64,000 nt of DNA, taken from NCBI GenBank assembly GCA_963777595.1, contig CAVZRE010000067.1, forward strand, positions 1-64,000, given 5' to 3'. Positions 1-9,519 of this stretch are shown in pieces. Numbering within the stretch: position 1 is the first letter of the stretch; every line of letters starts with the position of its first letter. This DNA comes from CAVVFX01 sp963777595 (lineage in GTDB: Bacteria > Acidobacteriota > Terriglobia > Bryobacterales > Bryobacteraceae). The notes beneath the pieces were generated by a model, which saw only the letters and a list, made by a program, of their open reading frames with translations, ran no database searches and had not been told where the DNA came from. Both the position numbers and the translations under genes were made by a program.

Positions 1-384
1 TATCTCATGCTCTACATCCTCCAGATGCCGGCTCGCCAGAATCCGGTTGCGCGCGGACTCGAAGACGTAAAGGCCCGCTCCAGTAAATGCCGCGAAGGTG
101 AGCACCATCCGCGGAATGGCGACGGAAGTGACCCAAGGAAAGGAATCGAACGCTTCCACCAGGCCAGTGCAGACAGCCGCGACGCCGGCGATCTGCCATG
201 GGGTCAGGCAGCTTCCGACCATCAACATCGGAAACAGGTACAGGAAGCCGAATGAGATATTGACATCGAAACGCCAGTCGACCAACGCGACTACCGTTAT
301 GATTGCGGCCGCCCGCAGCAGTACGAGCTTCCGGCTACCCTGCAGGAGGCGCAAAAGGAACGGATATGGCGCGTTCTGTTCCAA
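1..384 (-). CDS. N-terminal membrane part of a probable sensor protein (runs off the window)
   Basis: An open frame of 128 codons starts at TTG 384, preceded by a GGAGG-type ribosome site about seven bases upstream, and is still open at base 1. The visible part has at least three hydrophobic segments (around residues 18-32, 38-60 and 85-105) separated by short charged turns, then a charged stretch ending in LASRHLEDVEHEI that looks like the start of a linker or coiled coil. This arrangement is typical of the membrane sensor half of histidine kinases or diguanylate cyclases. The output domain lies outside the window, so the function is inference only. No frameshift was seen. Confidence 0.5.
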   Translation of the reverse strand, partial: MEQNAPYPFLLRLLQGSRKLVLLRAAAIITVVALVDWRFDVNISFGFLYLFPMLMVGSCLTPWQIAGVAAVCTGLVEAFDSFPWVTSVAIPRMVLTFAAFTGAGLYVFESARNRILASRHLEDVEHEI

Positions 385-541
385 GGCTCTACCTCCAATT
401 TCCCACAGATACCCCCTCCGGTCGTGCGGAGATATCGACAATTTTGAAGCGGCTCGCTACTCTTTAGGACGTCCGCTCTTGAACTTACGAGAGTCGCAGC
501 TTGCACGATGGCGGGATATCCGGAACTCCTACCAAAATGCA

Positions 542-566
542 AGACCCCGCTGTACGAGCGGGGTCT
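542..566. terminator. Perfect 10-bp hairpin, terminator-like
   Basis: The arms AGACCCCGCT and AGCGGGGTCT pair perfectly around a 5-base loop. Neither side has a clear run of T, so it is either a weak intrinsic terminator for the minus-strand sensor's upstream transcription or an RNA structure ahead of the short ORF at 601. Confidence 0.45.
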
Positions 567-600
567 GTAAATCTACGGAGTGGAAAGGAGGGTCAGCATT

Positions 601-687
601 ATGACTCTTCTTGTTGCTGATCGTGTTCTGGTAGTACTCAGGACACGACGGACGAGGTTCAAGATCGAACTCGATCTCTGGCCTTAA
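601..687 (+). CDS. Short 28-residue ORF with a strong ribosome site
   Basis: ATG 601 is preceded by AAAGGAGG at 584-591, nine bases upstream, one of the best Shine-Dalgarno matches in this part of the window. The peptide begins MTLLVADRVLVVLRTRRTRF and ends at TAA 685-687. A perfect hairpin lies just upstream (542-566) and another GC-rich hairpin starts four bases after the stop (691-726). I recognise no family. The layout could be a leader peptide or a small regulatory transcript; a chance ORF cannot be excluded. Confidence 0.3.
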   Translation: MTLLVADRVLVVLRTRRTRFKIELDLWP

Positions 688-690
688 ACC

Positions 691-726
691 GGAGAGGGGC
701 TGGCAGCGCGAACTGCTGGCCTCTCC
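691..726 (+). terminator. GC-rich hairpin after the short ORF
   Basis: GGAGAGG pairs with CCTCTCC, and the inner CTGGCAG pairs with CTGCTGG (two G-T pairs) around the loop CGCGAA, with a two-base bulge on the left arm. It begins four bases after the stop of the ORF at 601-687 and is followed by an A-rich rather than T-rich stretch. It is best called an RNA hairpin, possibly an attenuator or terminator. The rest of the 385-811 gap shows no further gene. Confidence 0.4.
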
Positions 727-811
727 AGCAACAAAATACCACCTTCCTCGCCTTCCGAAAAGGTCACTAGTACCGTCCGGCCGCTCTCAACTTCGTGTTA
801 GGATTTAGCCG

Positions 812-1246
812 ATGGCCCTTGCGCAGTTAGGCAAACAGCTCGCCCAACAGGTAGTGGGCGAAAAAATTCAGGATGTCGTGGACTCGTTCCGGCCTCCGGA
901 CGCCGGCAAGATTCTCGACTCGCTGAAACAGGAGAAGCCTCCCTCTCCGGCCCCCACCGAGAGCCTCGGTTCCGTTGTCATAGGCCAGGTCCAGGCTATG
1001 CAGCGCGCCTGCAAAGAAGATCAGGAGCTGATGGTGCTCTGCGGAGCCGGCATTGAGACTATGCGTGTGCTGGAAATTTATGCGCCCACCTGGCAGGTGC
1101 TGGTCATGACCGGCATCGACGCCGATCGGAATGTGACGCGCGTCATTTCGCCTGTTGCGACGGTGCAACTGGTGTGCAAAATTGTCAGCGTGCAAGCCGG
1201 CGTCAAACCGGTCCGGATCAGCCTTATCATCCCCAAAGCCAAGTAG
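812..1246 (+). CDS. Hypothetical protein, 144 aa
   Basis: The frame starts at ATG 812 with AGGA about eight bases upstream and ends at TAG 1246. The first 50 residues are polar and helix-prone (AQLGKQLAQQVVGEKIQDVV), followed by a proline-rich linker (EKPPSPAPTE). The C-terminal half is a compact alternating hydrophobic region (ETMRVLEIYAPTWQVLVMTG) that could be a small beta-rich domain. It has no signal peptide or membrane segment. It lies 14 bases upstream of the cysteine-cluster gene and may be co-transcribed with it. I do not recognise the family. Confidence 0.6.
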   Translation: MALAQLGKQLAQQVVGEKIQDVVDSFRPPDAGKILDSLKQEKPPSPAPTESLGSVVIGQVQAMQRACKEDQELMVLCGAGIETMRVLEIYAPTWQVLVMTGIDADRNVTRVISPVATVQLVCKIVSVQAGVKPVRISLIIPKAK

Positions 1247-1260
1247 TCTGAGACGAAGCC

Positions 1261-1731
1261 ATGCTAGTCGAGTTACATCGCGAGACGGAATCCCGATCCC
1301 GTGAGATTGCGGCTGCTCAGACGGACTGGCCGTGCGGCCGCGGTTGCGATCACTGTTGCCGCACTTTGGCGGAGCTTCCGAGCTTGACTCGCGCCGAGTG
1401 GGATTTCATCGAGGAGGGCCTCGAACGCCAGCCGCAAAATATCAAACGCGAAATTGCGGAGCGGGTCAGCGCAGTGAATCCTTTTGCCGAGCATCACATT
1501 TGCCCTTTCCTCGATCGCGAAGGCAGAAGCTGTCTGGTGTACGAGCACCGGCCGGTGGCGTGCCGCACGTACGGATTTTACGTCGAGCGGGACCGCGGCC
1601 TTTACTGCGGCGAATTCAACGATTCGCCTGAATCGTCGTCTCGACTTCTTCCCACTCCGCCATCAGGTTCTCCAGATCCTTGCGGCGTGCCGTCAGCAGT
1701 TCGTTCAACTCGACCGTCTGTTCCACGCTGA
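1261..1731 (+). CDS. YkgJ-type cysteine-cluster protein, C-terminus doubtful
   Basis: The N-terminal 110 residues carry the zinc/iron-chelating cluster of the YkgJ (CxxCxxCC) family: C25, C29, C32 and C33 in CGRGCDHCCR, then C81, C91 and C101 (PVACRTYGFY). The role of this family is poorly defined; metal binding is the established idea. After about residue 119 the frame runs for 116 bases opposite the C-terminus of the convergent ABC-F gene and becomes Ser/Pro-rich and low in complexity. The true end was probably altered by an indel near 1615-1630; an alternative stop in another frame is at 1631. The N-terminal assignment is solid, the end is not. Confidence 0.65.
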   Translation: MLVELHRETESRSREIAAAQTDWPCGRGCDHCCRTLAELPSLTRAEWDFIEEGLERQPQNIKREIAERVSAVNPFAEHHICPFLDREGRSCLVYEHRPVACRTYGFYVERDRGLYCGEFNDSPESSSRLLPTPPSGSPDPCGVPSAVRSTRPSVPR

Positions 1732-3602
1732 CGAAATTGCCGAGCGCCAGTTCAAGATCCGCGATCTCCACTTCGAGACGAGTAATCTCATCTTCAATGG
1801 CGCGAGAGCGATCCTTCATCTGCCGCAGCTTGATGGGATTCAGCCGGCGGTTCTTATCGTCCTGCGAGACGCCTGAATGACGGCATTCGCTGACGCGGGC
1901 CTCGTTTCCGGAACTGCATTCTTGGCAGGTCGAGCGGGCTGCTGGAGCAGGCGCGGGGGCCGGTGCGACGCTCGGCGCCCCATTGCGATCCGGACCGCCT
2001 TCTTTGCGCCACAAATAATCTTCGTAGTTGCCGGGAAACGGAGTCACTTCGCCGTCCCCGACTTCGAAAACGCGAGTCGCCAGATTGTCGATGAAATAGC
2101 GGTCGTGCGAGACGAACACCACCGTGCCGGTGAATTCTTCAGCGCATCCAGCAGAACGTCCTTGGCGCGCATGTCCAGGTGGTTCGTCGGCTCGTCGAGC
2201 AGCATGAAGTTGCCGGGCTGCAGCAGCATGCGGGCCAGCGCGTAGCGATTGCGCTCGCCGCCGGAAAGCACGCCGATCTGCTTGAACACATCGTCGTCGG
2301 AAAACAGAAACCAGCCCAGCATGGTCCGCAGTTCGGTGTTGGTGGAGCGCGGAGCCACGCGTGCTCAGATCGTCGATCATGCGCGCGTCCGGATCGAGTT
2401 CCTTGTATTGATCCTGCGCGAAATAATCGGGCTCGACGTTGTGGCCCAGCGTGTATTCGCCGCGTCGTGACGCGGCTCCGCGCCCGCCAGAAGCTTGATC
2501 AGCGTGGATTTCCCCGCCCCGTTCACGCCCACCAGCGCGACGCGGTCGCCGCGCTCGATGATGAAGTTCGCGCCGCCGAAGACGAACTTCTCGCCGTAGC
2601 TTTTCGAAACATTCCTGAACTCGGCCACAATGCGTCCGCTCGGGCTTGGGCTGCGGAAAGCGGAAGTGGATGGTCTCTTCGTCGGGCGGAATCTCGATCC
2701 GCTCGATCTTTTCCAGTTCCTTGATCCGGCTCTGCACCTGTTTGGCTTTGGTCGCCTGCGCGCGGAAGCGGTTGATGAAGGCTTCCAGCTGCTCGATCTT
2801 GTCCTGCTGATTGTCGTAAGCCGCCTCCAGCTGCGCGCGGCGCTCCGTCTTCAGGCTCGATACTTGGGTAGTTGCCGGTGTAAAAATGGACGCGCTTGTT
2901 CCAGATCTCGACGGTTCGCGACACCGTACGTCCAGAAAAAAGCGGTCGTGCGAAATCAGGACGAAGGCGTTCGGATAGTGAGCCAGATATTGCTCCAGCC
3001 AGTTGCGCGCTTCCAGATCCAGGTGATTGGTGGGCTCGTCGAGCAGCAGCAGATTGGGTTTTTCGAGCAGCAGTTTGGCCAGCGCGATGCGCATCTGCCA
3101 GCCGCCGGAAAACTCTTCCGTGCGCCGCTGCCAGTCGTCGCGCGGGAAGCCAAGCCCGACGAGCACCGTGCCCACCTGCGCCTCGATCGCATAGCCGTCG
3201 CGCGCGCGAGAATTCGTTCTCGCAGCTGATGGAAGCGGTCGGCCACCTGTGAATATTCGGCGCTGGCATGATCCAGTTCCGCCATGCTGCGCGTGAGGTC
3301 TTCCATCTCGACCTCCATCGTCGCGGAGATCGTCGAACACCGTCATGCATTCGGCAAAGACCGATGCGCCCGGAGAGCGAAAGGCCGTCCTGCGGCAGAT
3401 AGCCCGCGCTGACGCCCTTCATGGTGACGATGGAGCCGTAATCCAGCGACTCGATGCCCGCCAGAACTTTCAGCAGCGTGGATTTGCCGGTGCCGTTGCC
3501 GCCGACAATGCCGGCGCGTTCCTTGGGATTGATCAGCCAGTCGAGATCTTCGAAAAGGAGTTTGGGGCCGAAGCGTTTCCCGGCTCCGGTAAGCTGAATC
3601 AC
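1616..3602 (-). CDS. ABC-F family ATPase (translation factor type), frameshifted in this sequence
   Basis: The gene starts at GTG 3602, just after the stop of the zinc-ribbon gene, and ends at TGA 1616. It has two ATP-binding cassettes and no membrane segments, as expected of ABC-F proteins, which act on the ribosome. Cassette 1 shows the Walker A GGNGTGKST, the signature EEFSGGWQMRIALAK and LLLDEPTNHLDLEARNW. Cassette 2 shows GVNGAGKSTLIKLLAG, IGVLSGGERNRYALARM and FMLLDEPTNHLDMRAKD. A charged coiled C-terminal extension follows. The reading switches frame about six times (for example near 3330, 3200, 2870, 2640, 2380 and 2130) with family sequence on both sides. The total length of about 660 aa fits Uup/YdiF-type proteins; the exact subfamily is not assigned. 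Confidence 0.85.
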
Positions 3603-3605
3603 GCC

Positions 3606-4351
3606 TCAGTAGCCCGTTGCCCGACCAGTTCTTCCACGCTTTGCGGGCGGATTGTAGACCAGAATCCGTCCACAGCTTTCGCAAAACATCACCTTGTCGC
3701 CCCGGCGGAGTTCCTGCATGAACTGCGGCCGCACGCCGATATGGCAGGCCGTACAACGTCCCTCATTGACTTCGGCGACCGCGATCCCGCGGCGGGCTTT
3801 GCGCAGCCGTTCATATTCCTTCAGAACGATGGGCGTGATTTCAGTAGCGATTTCGGTTCCGGCGTTCCTGCAGTTCCGCGAGAACTTTCTCGTCGGCTGC
3901 GGTTTTGTCGCGCGCCTGCGCTTTTTCCGCATCCACCTGCAGTTTCTCTTCAGCGAGAGACTTCTCCGCCGCTTTGACGTTTTTATCGAGCGGGTCGGAT
4001 TCCGACATCAATTCCAGAATGCGATCCTCGTGCTTGCGAACTTCCAGTTCGCAGAATTCGATCTCGTTCTGGAAGGCTTTATACTGATCGTTATTCTTGG
4101 CTGCCAGCATCTGGTCGCGCAGCTTCGAGACCTTCTGGTTCTGCAATCTGGATCTGTTCTTCCAGCCGTTTTCGCTCTTTGCCATTGGCCAGGAGAGCTG
4201 CCTTATCCATTTCGACACGGCGCTGATGACCTGCCAGTCTGGTCTCAATTTGTGCAATATGCTTAGGGAGGGCCGATACTTCCTTACTCAGTTCTGCTGC
4301 CTGACTATCGACTTCCTGAAGGCGGATAGCGGCTTTCACGTCTGAATGCAT
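3606..4351 (-). CDS. C4-type zinc-ribbon coiled-coil protein (PF02591 family), two frameshifts
   Basis: The protein starts at ATG 4351. It has a long N-terminal coiled coil (around residues 1-170, rich in E, K, Q and L) and ends in a zinc ribbon with two CxxC-type knuckles, GRCTACHIG and MFCESCGRILVY. This is the layout of the widespread zf-RING_7/DUF164 proteins, which are thought to bind nucleic acid; the function is not established. Indels near 4145 and 3860 break the frame, but both halves join cleanly. Its stop lies only a few bases ahead of the ABC-F start, so the two genes form an operon. Confidence 0.8.
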
Positions 4352-4415
4352 CTACATGAATCTTAACATTTCCGATTAGCATCGACGTCACTGGTGTACC
4401 TTTCCTTACCGAGCC

Positions 4416-5651
4416 ATGCCGATACCTCCGCCAAAACCTGAACTTTCGACAGAGCGCCAAACCTCTCAAGACAACGTACCGGTTGGGTTGCTGGCTTTCA
4501 GCGCCGGAACCATCGTCGCCAACATCTACTATGCTCAGCCGCTCCTGGCCGAAATGGCCAGCGCGTTCGGGGTTTCCGTCAGCGGTATCGGCTTCGTCGC
4601 CATGTTGAGCCAGATGGGCACAGCAACAGGCATGTTCCTGTTTGTGCCGCTCGGCGATAATCGCGAGCGCCGGTCCCTGATTGTGATGCTTCTCGTGGCG
4701 GTTTTTGTCTCGCTCTGCGCGATGGCGACGGCGCAAAATATTCTGTGGCTTCAGCTAGCCAGTTTTGCGGTGGGCGCGACCGCCTCTACCGTTCACGTGA
4801 TTGTCCCGCTGGCCGCGCAACTCGCTCCCGAGGCCAAACGCGGCAGGGTGGTCGGGACCGTGCTCAGCGGACTCCTGATCGGCATCCTTCTCGCCCGCAC
4901 CTTCAGCGGTCTGGCGGCCGGCTTTTTCGGCTGGCGCGCGGTGTATGGGATTGCCGCCGTGGCCATGCTGGTTCTCGCGCTGCTGCTCCGAACCCGGTTA
5001 CCTGAATGCCCGCCACTCGATCGTTTGACCTGGGTTGCGCTAATTCGGTCGATCGGGCATTTAGTGCAGCAGCATCGCGCGCTCCGCGAATCGGCAATGC
5101 TCGGATCGACGTTTTTTTTCGCGTTCAGCGCGTTCTGGACCACCCTCGTATTTTTTCTGCAAACGCCACCCTATCATTACGGACCGGCTGTCGCCGGCTT
5201 GTTCGGCCTGGCGGGTGCATCCGGCGCCTTGTGCGCCCCTTTCGCGGGACACGTGACCGACCGGCGGGGCCACCGCTTCACTATCTTTTCGGCGCTGATT
5301 CTGACCCTTGCATCGTTCGTTCTCATGGCCCGGTACGGAACCTCCCTGGCAGGCCTGATCGCCGGAGTGATTCTAATGGACCTGGGAGTGCAGGCAGGCC
5401 ACGTCGCCAACCAGACCCGTATCTACTCCATCGATCCCGCCGCCCGCGGTCGCTTGAACACGGTTTACATGTTCATGTATTTCGTCGGCGGTTCGCTCGG
5501 TTCATACGGCGGCGCGATCGCCTGGGCTCACTGGGGATGGACCGGAGTCTGTGGTCTGGCGATCGTAGTGCTGGCCTGTGCGTCGGGATCCTACTTATTG
5601 TTTGGGTTGCGCCCGTCGGAAGCGACGGGCAATCGCAGGATTCAGCAATAA
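4416..5651 (+). CDS. MFS transporter, drug-efflux type
   Basis: The intact 411-aa frame has about 12 hydrophobic segments and a polar N-terminal tail. Features of the major facilitator superfamily include the early IYYAQPLLAEMA motif after helix 1, a loop 2-3 PLGDNRERRSLI (the D-R/G-R motif A), an AAQLAPEAKRGRVVGTV loop and the repeat TDRRGHRF in the second half. The IYYAQPLL start is typical of YgaY/AraJ-like members. The substrate cannot be read from sequence. It is transcribed away from the zinc-ribbon gene and converges on the TIM-barrel gene, leaving no room for long untranslated ends (overlap of about 10 bases at 5642-5651). Confidence 0.85.
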   Translation: MPIPPPKPELSTERQTSQDNVPVGLLAFSAGTIVANIYYAQPLLAEMASAFGVSVSGIGFVAMLSQMGTATGMFLFVPLGDNRERRSLIVMLLVAVFVSLCAMATAQNILWLQLASFAVGATASTVHVIVPLAAQLAPEAKRGRVVGTVLSGLLIGILLARTFSGLAAGFFGWRAVYGIAAVAMLVLALLLRTRLPECPPLDRLTWVALIRSIGHLVQQHRALRESAMLGSTFFFAFSAFWTTLVFFLQTPPYHYGPAVAGLFGLAGASGALCAPFAGHVTDRRGHRFTIFSALILTLASFVLMARYGTSLAGLIAGVILMDLGVQAGHVANQTRIYSIDPAARGRLNTVYMFMYFVGGSLGSYGGAIAWAHWGWTGVCGLAIVVLACASGSYLLFGLRPSEATGNRRIQQ

Positions 5652-6482
5652 TCGACGAAGGTTTCTTTCATCCTCGCGATGGTCTCGTCGATCGGCGTAT
5701 CCCAGACGGCCTGATTGAAGATTTCGCACTCGATTGGCCCATGGTATCCCTGGGCTTCGACCGCTTGCCGAAGCCGGCGCAATTTCGATCACCCCATCGC
5801 CCATCATTCCGCGTCCCATCAGCATATGCGGTGTCGGCACCAGCCAGTCGCAGACATGGAAGCCGAAAATCCTTCCGCGCGAACGTTCGATCTCCCGGTA
5901 CACGTGCGGATCCCACCAGACGTGATAGACGTCGATCACCACGCCCACCTGCTCCGACCCGACTTGCGCCGCCATGTCATTGGCCAATCCCAAGGTGGAG
6001 ACTACTGAACGATCGGCCGCGTACATGGGGTGCAGCGGTTCGATACCGATCCTGACGCCTCGCGCTTTGGCGTGCGGCACTATGGCTGAAAGGCCGTCCA
6101 CGACCATCCGGCGCGCGCCGTCGAGATCGCGACTGCCTTCCGGAACGCCGCCGCAGACCATCACTACCGTGTCTGTGCCCAATGCAGCAGCCTCGTCAAT
6201 GGCCCGGAAGTTGTCGTCGATGCGACTCTGACGTTCTTCCGCAGTCAACGCCGGAAACATACCGCCGCGACAAAGACCCGATACCCGTAGTCCGGCATCG
6301 CGGATCTGCCTGCCATAGTCCTCCGCCGCCGCGTCTTTAATCTTGTGCCGCCACACGCCGATCCATTTCAAGCCACCACGCACGGCAGCATCGATAGCTT
6401 GGCTCAGAGTGGCCGGATCGCAGGTCATCTGGTTGAAGCTGAGCCGTTCCAAATCTGGGGCGCTGCCGGGAACTGTCCGCAT
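5642..6482 (-). CDS. TIM-barrel sugar phosphate isomerase/epimerase (AP endonuclease 2 family), one frameshift
   Basis: The most likely start is ATG 6482, one base after the stop of the upstream dehydrogenase; a slightly earlier in-frame ATG is at 6497. The sequence follows the xylose isomerase-like TIM-barrel family: GLKWIGVWRHKIKDA early, TVVMVCGGVPEGSRDL, an acidic metal-binding RIGIEPLHPMY and VGVVIDVYHVWWDPHVY, then FGFHVCDWLVPTP. Near 5775 a one-base indel shifts the frame; the other frame continues with GYHGPIECEIFNQ and WDTPIDETIARMKETFVDYC to TGA 5642. The pairing with a Gfo/Idh enzyme suggests sugar or inositol metabolism; the substrate is unknown. Confidence 0.75.
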
Positions 6483-6483
6483 C

Positions 6484-7617
6484 CTAAGGCACCTCAATCC
6501 AGCAGCGTTTTTGCCACGATTCGATGGCGACTTCAGAGAGTTGCACGCCGCGCGCGCCCGCCAGTAGATCGTGGGGGAAAGGAGTGCCTTCCACCAGGTG
6601 GCGCAGATACAACTCCCATTGCACTTTAAAACCGTTGTCGTAGTTCATGGCGTCGGGCACTGTCTGCCAGTAGTCGCGAAACCGGATCGGCGAGGGAATG
6701 TCCGGATTCCAGACCGCGCGCGGCGTCGCCGACTTGTGCTGGATCTTGCATTCACGCAGTCCGGCAACGGCAGTCCCGTGCGTGCCGTCCACCTGGATTT
6801 CGAGCAGTTCGTCGCGATCGACACGTACGCACCAGGACGAGTTCATGGACGCAATGATGCCGCCCTTCAAGTTCCAGAATGGCGTATGCTGCGTCGTCAG
6901 CCGTGCAGTCATACCATTTGCCGGCTTCGTCGATTCGCTTGGGGATGTGCGTTACGCCGCGGCAGGACACGGCTGTTGCCGGCGCGATCACGCCTTCGAA
7001 AACATACTGCCAGTGCGCGAACATATCGAGGATCATGCCCCCGCCGTCTTCTTTGCGATAGTTCCAGGACGGACGTTGCTGTGGCTGCAGGTCGCCTTCG
7101 AAGACCCAATAGCCAAACTCGCCGCGCACGGAGATGATCCGGCCAAGGAAGCCGCTGTCGATCACCTGCTTGAGCTTACGCAGCCCCGGCAGAAAGAGTT
7201 TGTCCTGCACGATTCCGCATTTCAGGCCGGATTTCGCGGCTAGTTCGGCGAGCTCGAAGGCGGTCTTGGAATCGGGTGCGAGGGGCTTCTCGCAATAGAC
7301 ATTCTTTCCGGCTTTAATGGCGCGTTCGACCCATTCCGCGCGGAGTTGAGTCAACTGCGCATCGAAGTAAACTTCCACTTCAGGATCCTTCAGGACCCGT
7401 CGATATCGGTGCTCCAGTGCTCGACGCCGTACTGCCGGGCCATCGCCTCTAACTTCTCCGCATTGCGGCCCAGCAGGATCGGCACGGGCATCAACTTCTC
7501 GCCGGTGCTCAGCGCGACGCCGCCTTGTTCGCGGATCGCGAGAATCGACCGGACCAGGTGCTGGTTGGTGCCCATCCGGCCGGTAACGCCATTCATGGCA
7601 ATGCGAACTGTTTTCAT
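6484..7617 (-). CDS. Gfo/Idh/MocA family oxidoreductase, two frameshifts
   Basis: Starts at ATG 7617. The N-terminus MKTVRIAMNGVTGRMGTNQH carries the Rossmann dinucleotide fold; the catalytic-type EKP motif is in NVYCEKPLAPDSKTAFELAE. The C-terminal Gfo/Idh domain continues with EDGGGMILDMFAHWQYVFEG. Indels near 7392 and 6870 break the frame, with family sequence on both sides. Expected reaction: NAD(P)-dependent oxidation or reduction of a sugar or cyclitol. Its stop abuts the start of the TIM-barrel gene, so the two are translated from one message. Confidence 0.8.
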
Positions 7618-7654
7618 AGATGCTCACTCGAATGTACTACGACGCCCGGGACGG

Positions 7655-9457
7655 TCAACGCGGCACATTCTCGAACATCAGATTCGGCTGCGTTCCCTTA
7701 TTCACAGGCTTTGGCTGAGCCGGCGGTTGTGCGGTCGATTGGATAGGCGCGGCTGGCTCGGGCTTAGCCTCCTCGTAAGTCGCCAATTTCGGCGGACGAG
7801 CGTCGGGCTCAAGCAGCCAGACACTTCGCCCGGGATAATATTGCCGCAGCTTCCGATTCTCCGCGTCGCCCAGATCACGCGCCCAGACCACGCGCGCCCG
7901 ATCGATGTCCGCTTCGTTATATACCCATTCGTCCTGAAAGATGTGCTGAGGCCAGTAACGGACGAAAACGAGTATCTGGCCTGGGACTTTCGCGAGTTGT
8001 TCGTTGACCGCAATGCGGCGTTCCGGATAGCGGTGGTTGATCGCGTCCCAGGTTTCATAAGGACGCACTCCCTGAGAGAAATCTTCGGTGTCGAAAACGT
8101 GCATGCCGTACCAGAAGGTGAAATGCGCGATGCAAAGAAATAGCAGGATTTGTGCGGCTTCCGGATTCAGCCGGCGGATTTGCCGCAATCCTTGCACGCT
8201 GACCAGGACGAAGAGGCACGTCACCGCGGACAGGTAGTGGAGTTGAAACGCCGGGAAAAAGTTGGTGCCCAATGCGAAAGCCGCTAGCGTGATCCAAACC
8301 CATGCGAATCGCCAGTGCCGCAGCGCCGGTATGAATCCCAGGATAGCCAGGTAAAGCGGCGGCAGGAAGAAGAAACGATAGTAGCGAACACGAAACTTCA
8401 AACGGTCGAGATAACTGCCCAGGGTCTCCGGAGAGCTGGAGCGAAATGCCAGTTGCGATTTATATCCAAGTTCCTGTTGAGGAGTCAGTTCGTTGTGAGG
8501 CGTGGGATTGGGCTGGAAGGTGAGGGCGGCCGGCACGCCGTATTGATATTGGCTGAGTTGATAGGGCAAGGTGGTCCAGTTGCCGGTAACGCTCTTGTTC
8601 TGGAGGAGTGTGATTCCGAGCGCCAATATCACCAGAGCCGCGACGATCGGACCGGCTCGTATGAACAGAATCTTGGCACGCTCCCGATGCCGCAACTCCG
8701 GCACGAAAAATAATCCCACGCTCAGGAAGAGAAAGATTGACTCAAACGGCCTGATGAGTAATTGCAGCGCGAGTCCCAAGCCGAGGGCCGTCGCGTCGCG
8801 TCGTCTCGGAGAGTGCTGCAATCGGGGGAGCGAGCCGAACACCAGGCATCCGGCCGCGGCGCCTAACGCTCCTCCCCAATAATTATTCATCCACGGCGAA
8901 AGAGGACCGAACTCAAAGACTGCCAGCATCCCGCCGGCGAGCGCCCATGCAGGACCGGCCCACGCGCGCAACATCCAGTAGGACAACGCGCAGAAGGCCG
9001 CCGTCGAAAGCAGAACCCCGGCCCATGCAAGGCCGAAGAGCGCGCGGCCCGTCGCCAACATCAAACCTTGTCCGATAGGGTAAATCGAGCTGTAGGTGGG
9101 CTGCTGCAGAACGAAGAACGTCTCAAAGAATTGGTGCATCGGGTGAGCGGGATTGGCCAAGCGGAAGTGCCTCAGAGTGTCGGCGACGAAGAGATGGCCA
9201 AATTCGTCGTAGAGATCAGGCTGGGGAATACCGTGATGAGGCAGTAGTAGAAGCCGCAACGCTACCGGCAGGATGCCGAGCAACACCATACACCAGCCCG
9301 TCTGTTCCGCCAGCCGCCGACCGTAAGGCTCGATCCAGGTTCGCCAAAGCAAGGCTAGGATAACGAGCGTCAGAGCAATGAAGATCTCGATATAATCTCC
9401 GGCCCCGAAACCGAGCGGATTGTGCAGAGGCAGGAAGGATTGGAACAGGTTTGGCAT
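7655..9457 (-). CDS. Polytopic membrane protein resembling GT-C glycosyltransferases
   Basis: An intact 600-aa protein with roughly 10-12 hydrophobic segments up to about residue 440, followed by a soluble C-terminal part ending in a Pro/Ala-rich tail. The first large extracytoplasmic loop holds an acidic pair, PDLYDEFGHLFVADTL, in the position where GT-C enzymes (ArnT/Pmt/PF13231 type) carry the catalytic Asp/Glu. A later loop has LSPWMNNYWGGALGAAAGC. This suggests transfer from a polyprenyl-phosphate sugar in the inner membrane; donor and acceptor are unknown. It is separated by 37 bases from the downstream Gfo/Idh gene on the same strand. Confidence 0.6.
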   Translation of the reverse strand: MPNLFQSFLPLHNPLGFGAGDYIEIFIALTLVILALLWRTWIEPYGRRLAEQTGWCMVLLGILPVALRLLLLPHHGIPQPDLYDEFGHLFVADTLRHFRLANPAHPMHQFFETFFVLQQPTYSSIYPIGQGLMLATGRALFGLAWAGVLLSTAAFCALSYWMLRAWAGPAWALAGGMLAVFEFGPLSPWMNNYWGGALGAAAGCLVFGSLPRLQHSPRRRDATALGLGLALQLLIRPFESIFLFLSVGLFFVPELRHRERAKILFIRAGPIVAALVILALGITLLQNKSVTGNWTTLPYQLSQYQYGVPAALTFQPNPTPHNELTPQQELGYKSQLAFRSSSPETLGSYLDRLKFRVRYYRFFFLPPLYLAILGFIPALRHWRFAWVWITLAAFALGTNFFPAFQLHYLSAVTCLFVLVSVQGLRQIRRLNPEAAQILLFLCIAHFTFWYGMHVFDTEDFSQGVRPYETWDAINHRYPERRIAVNEQLAKVPGQILVFVRYWPQHIFQDEWVYNEADIDRARVVWARDLGDAENRKLRQYYPGRSVWLLEPDARPPKLATYEEAKPEPAAPIQSTAQPPAQPKPVNKGTQPNLMFENVPR

Positions 9458-9519
9458 TAAACCGGCAAACGAGTATTATCCTACTCTACCGTTCGCCCGT
9501 CAGATCAGAAATGCCGAGT

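Noticed and set aside
98..604. A 168-codon plus-strand frame at the left edge
   Set aside because: Its first part is antisense to a membrane-sensor frame with clear hydrophobic segments and a ribosome site; its product is Arg/Ser-rich and shows no domain.
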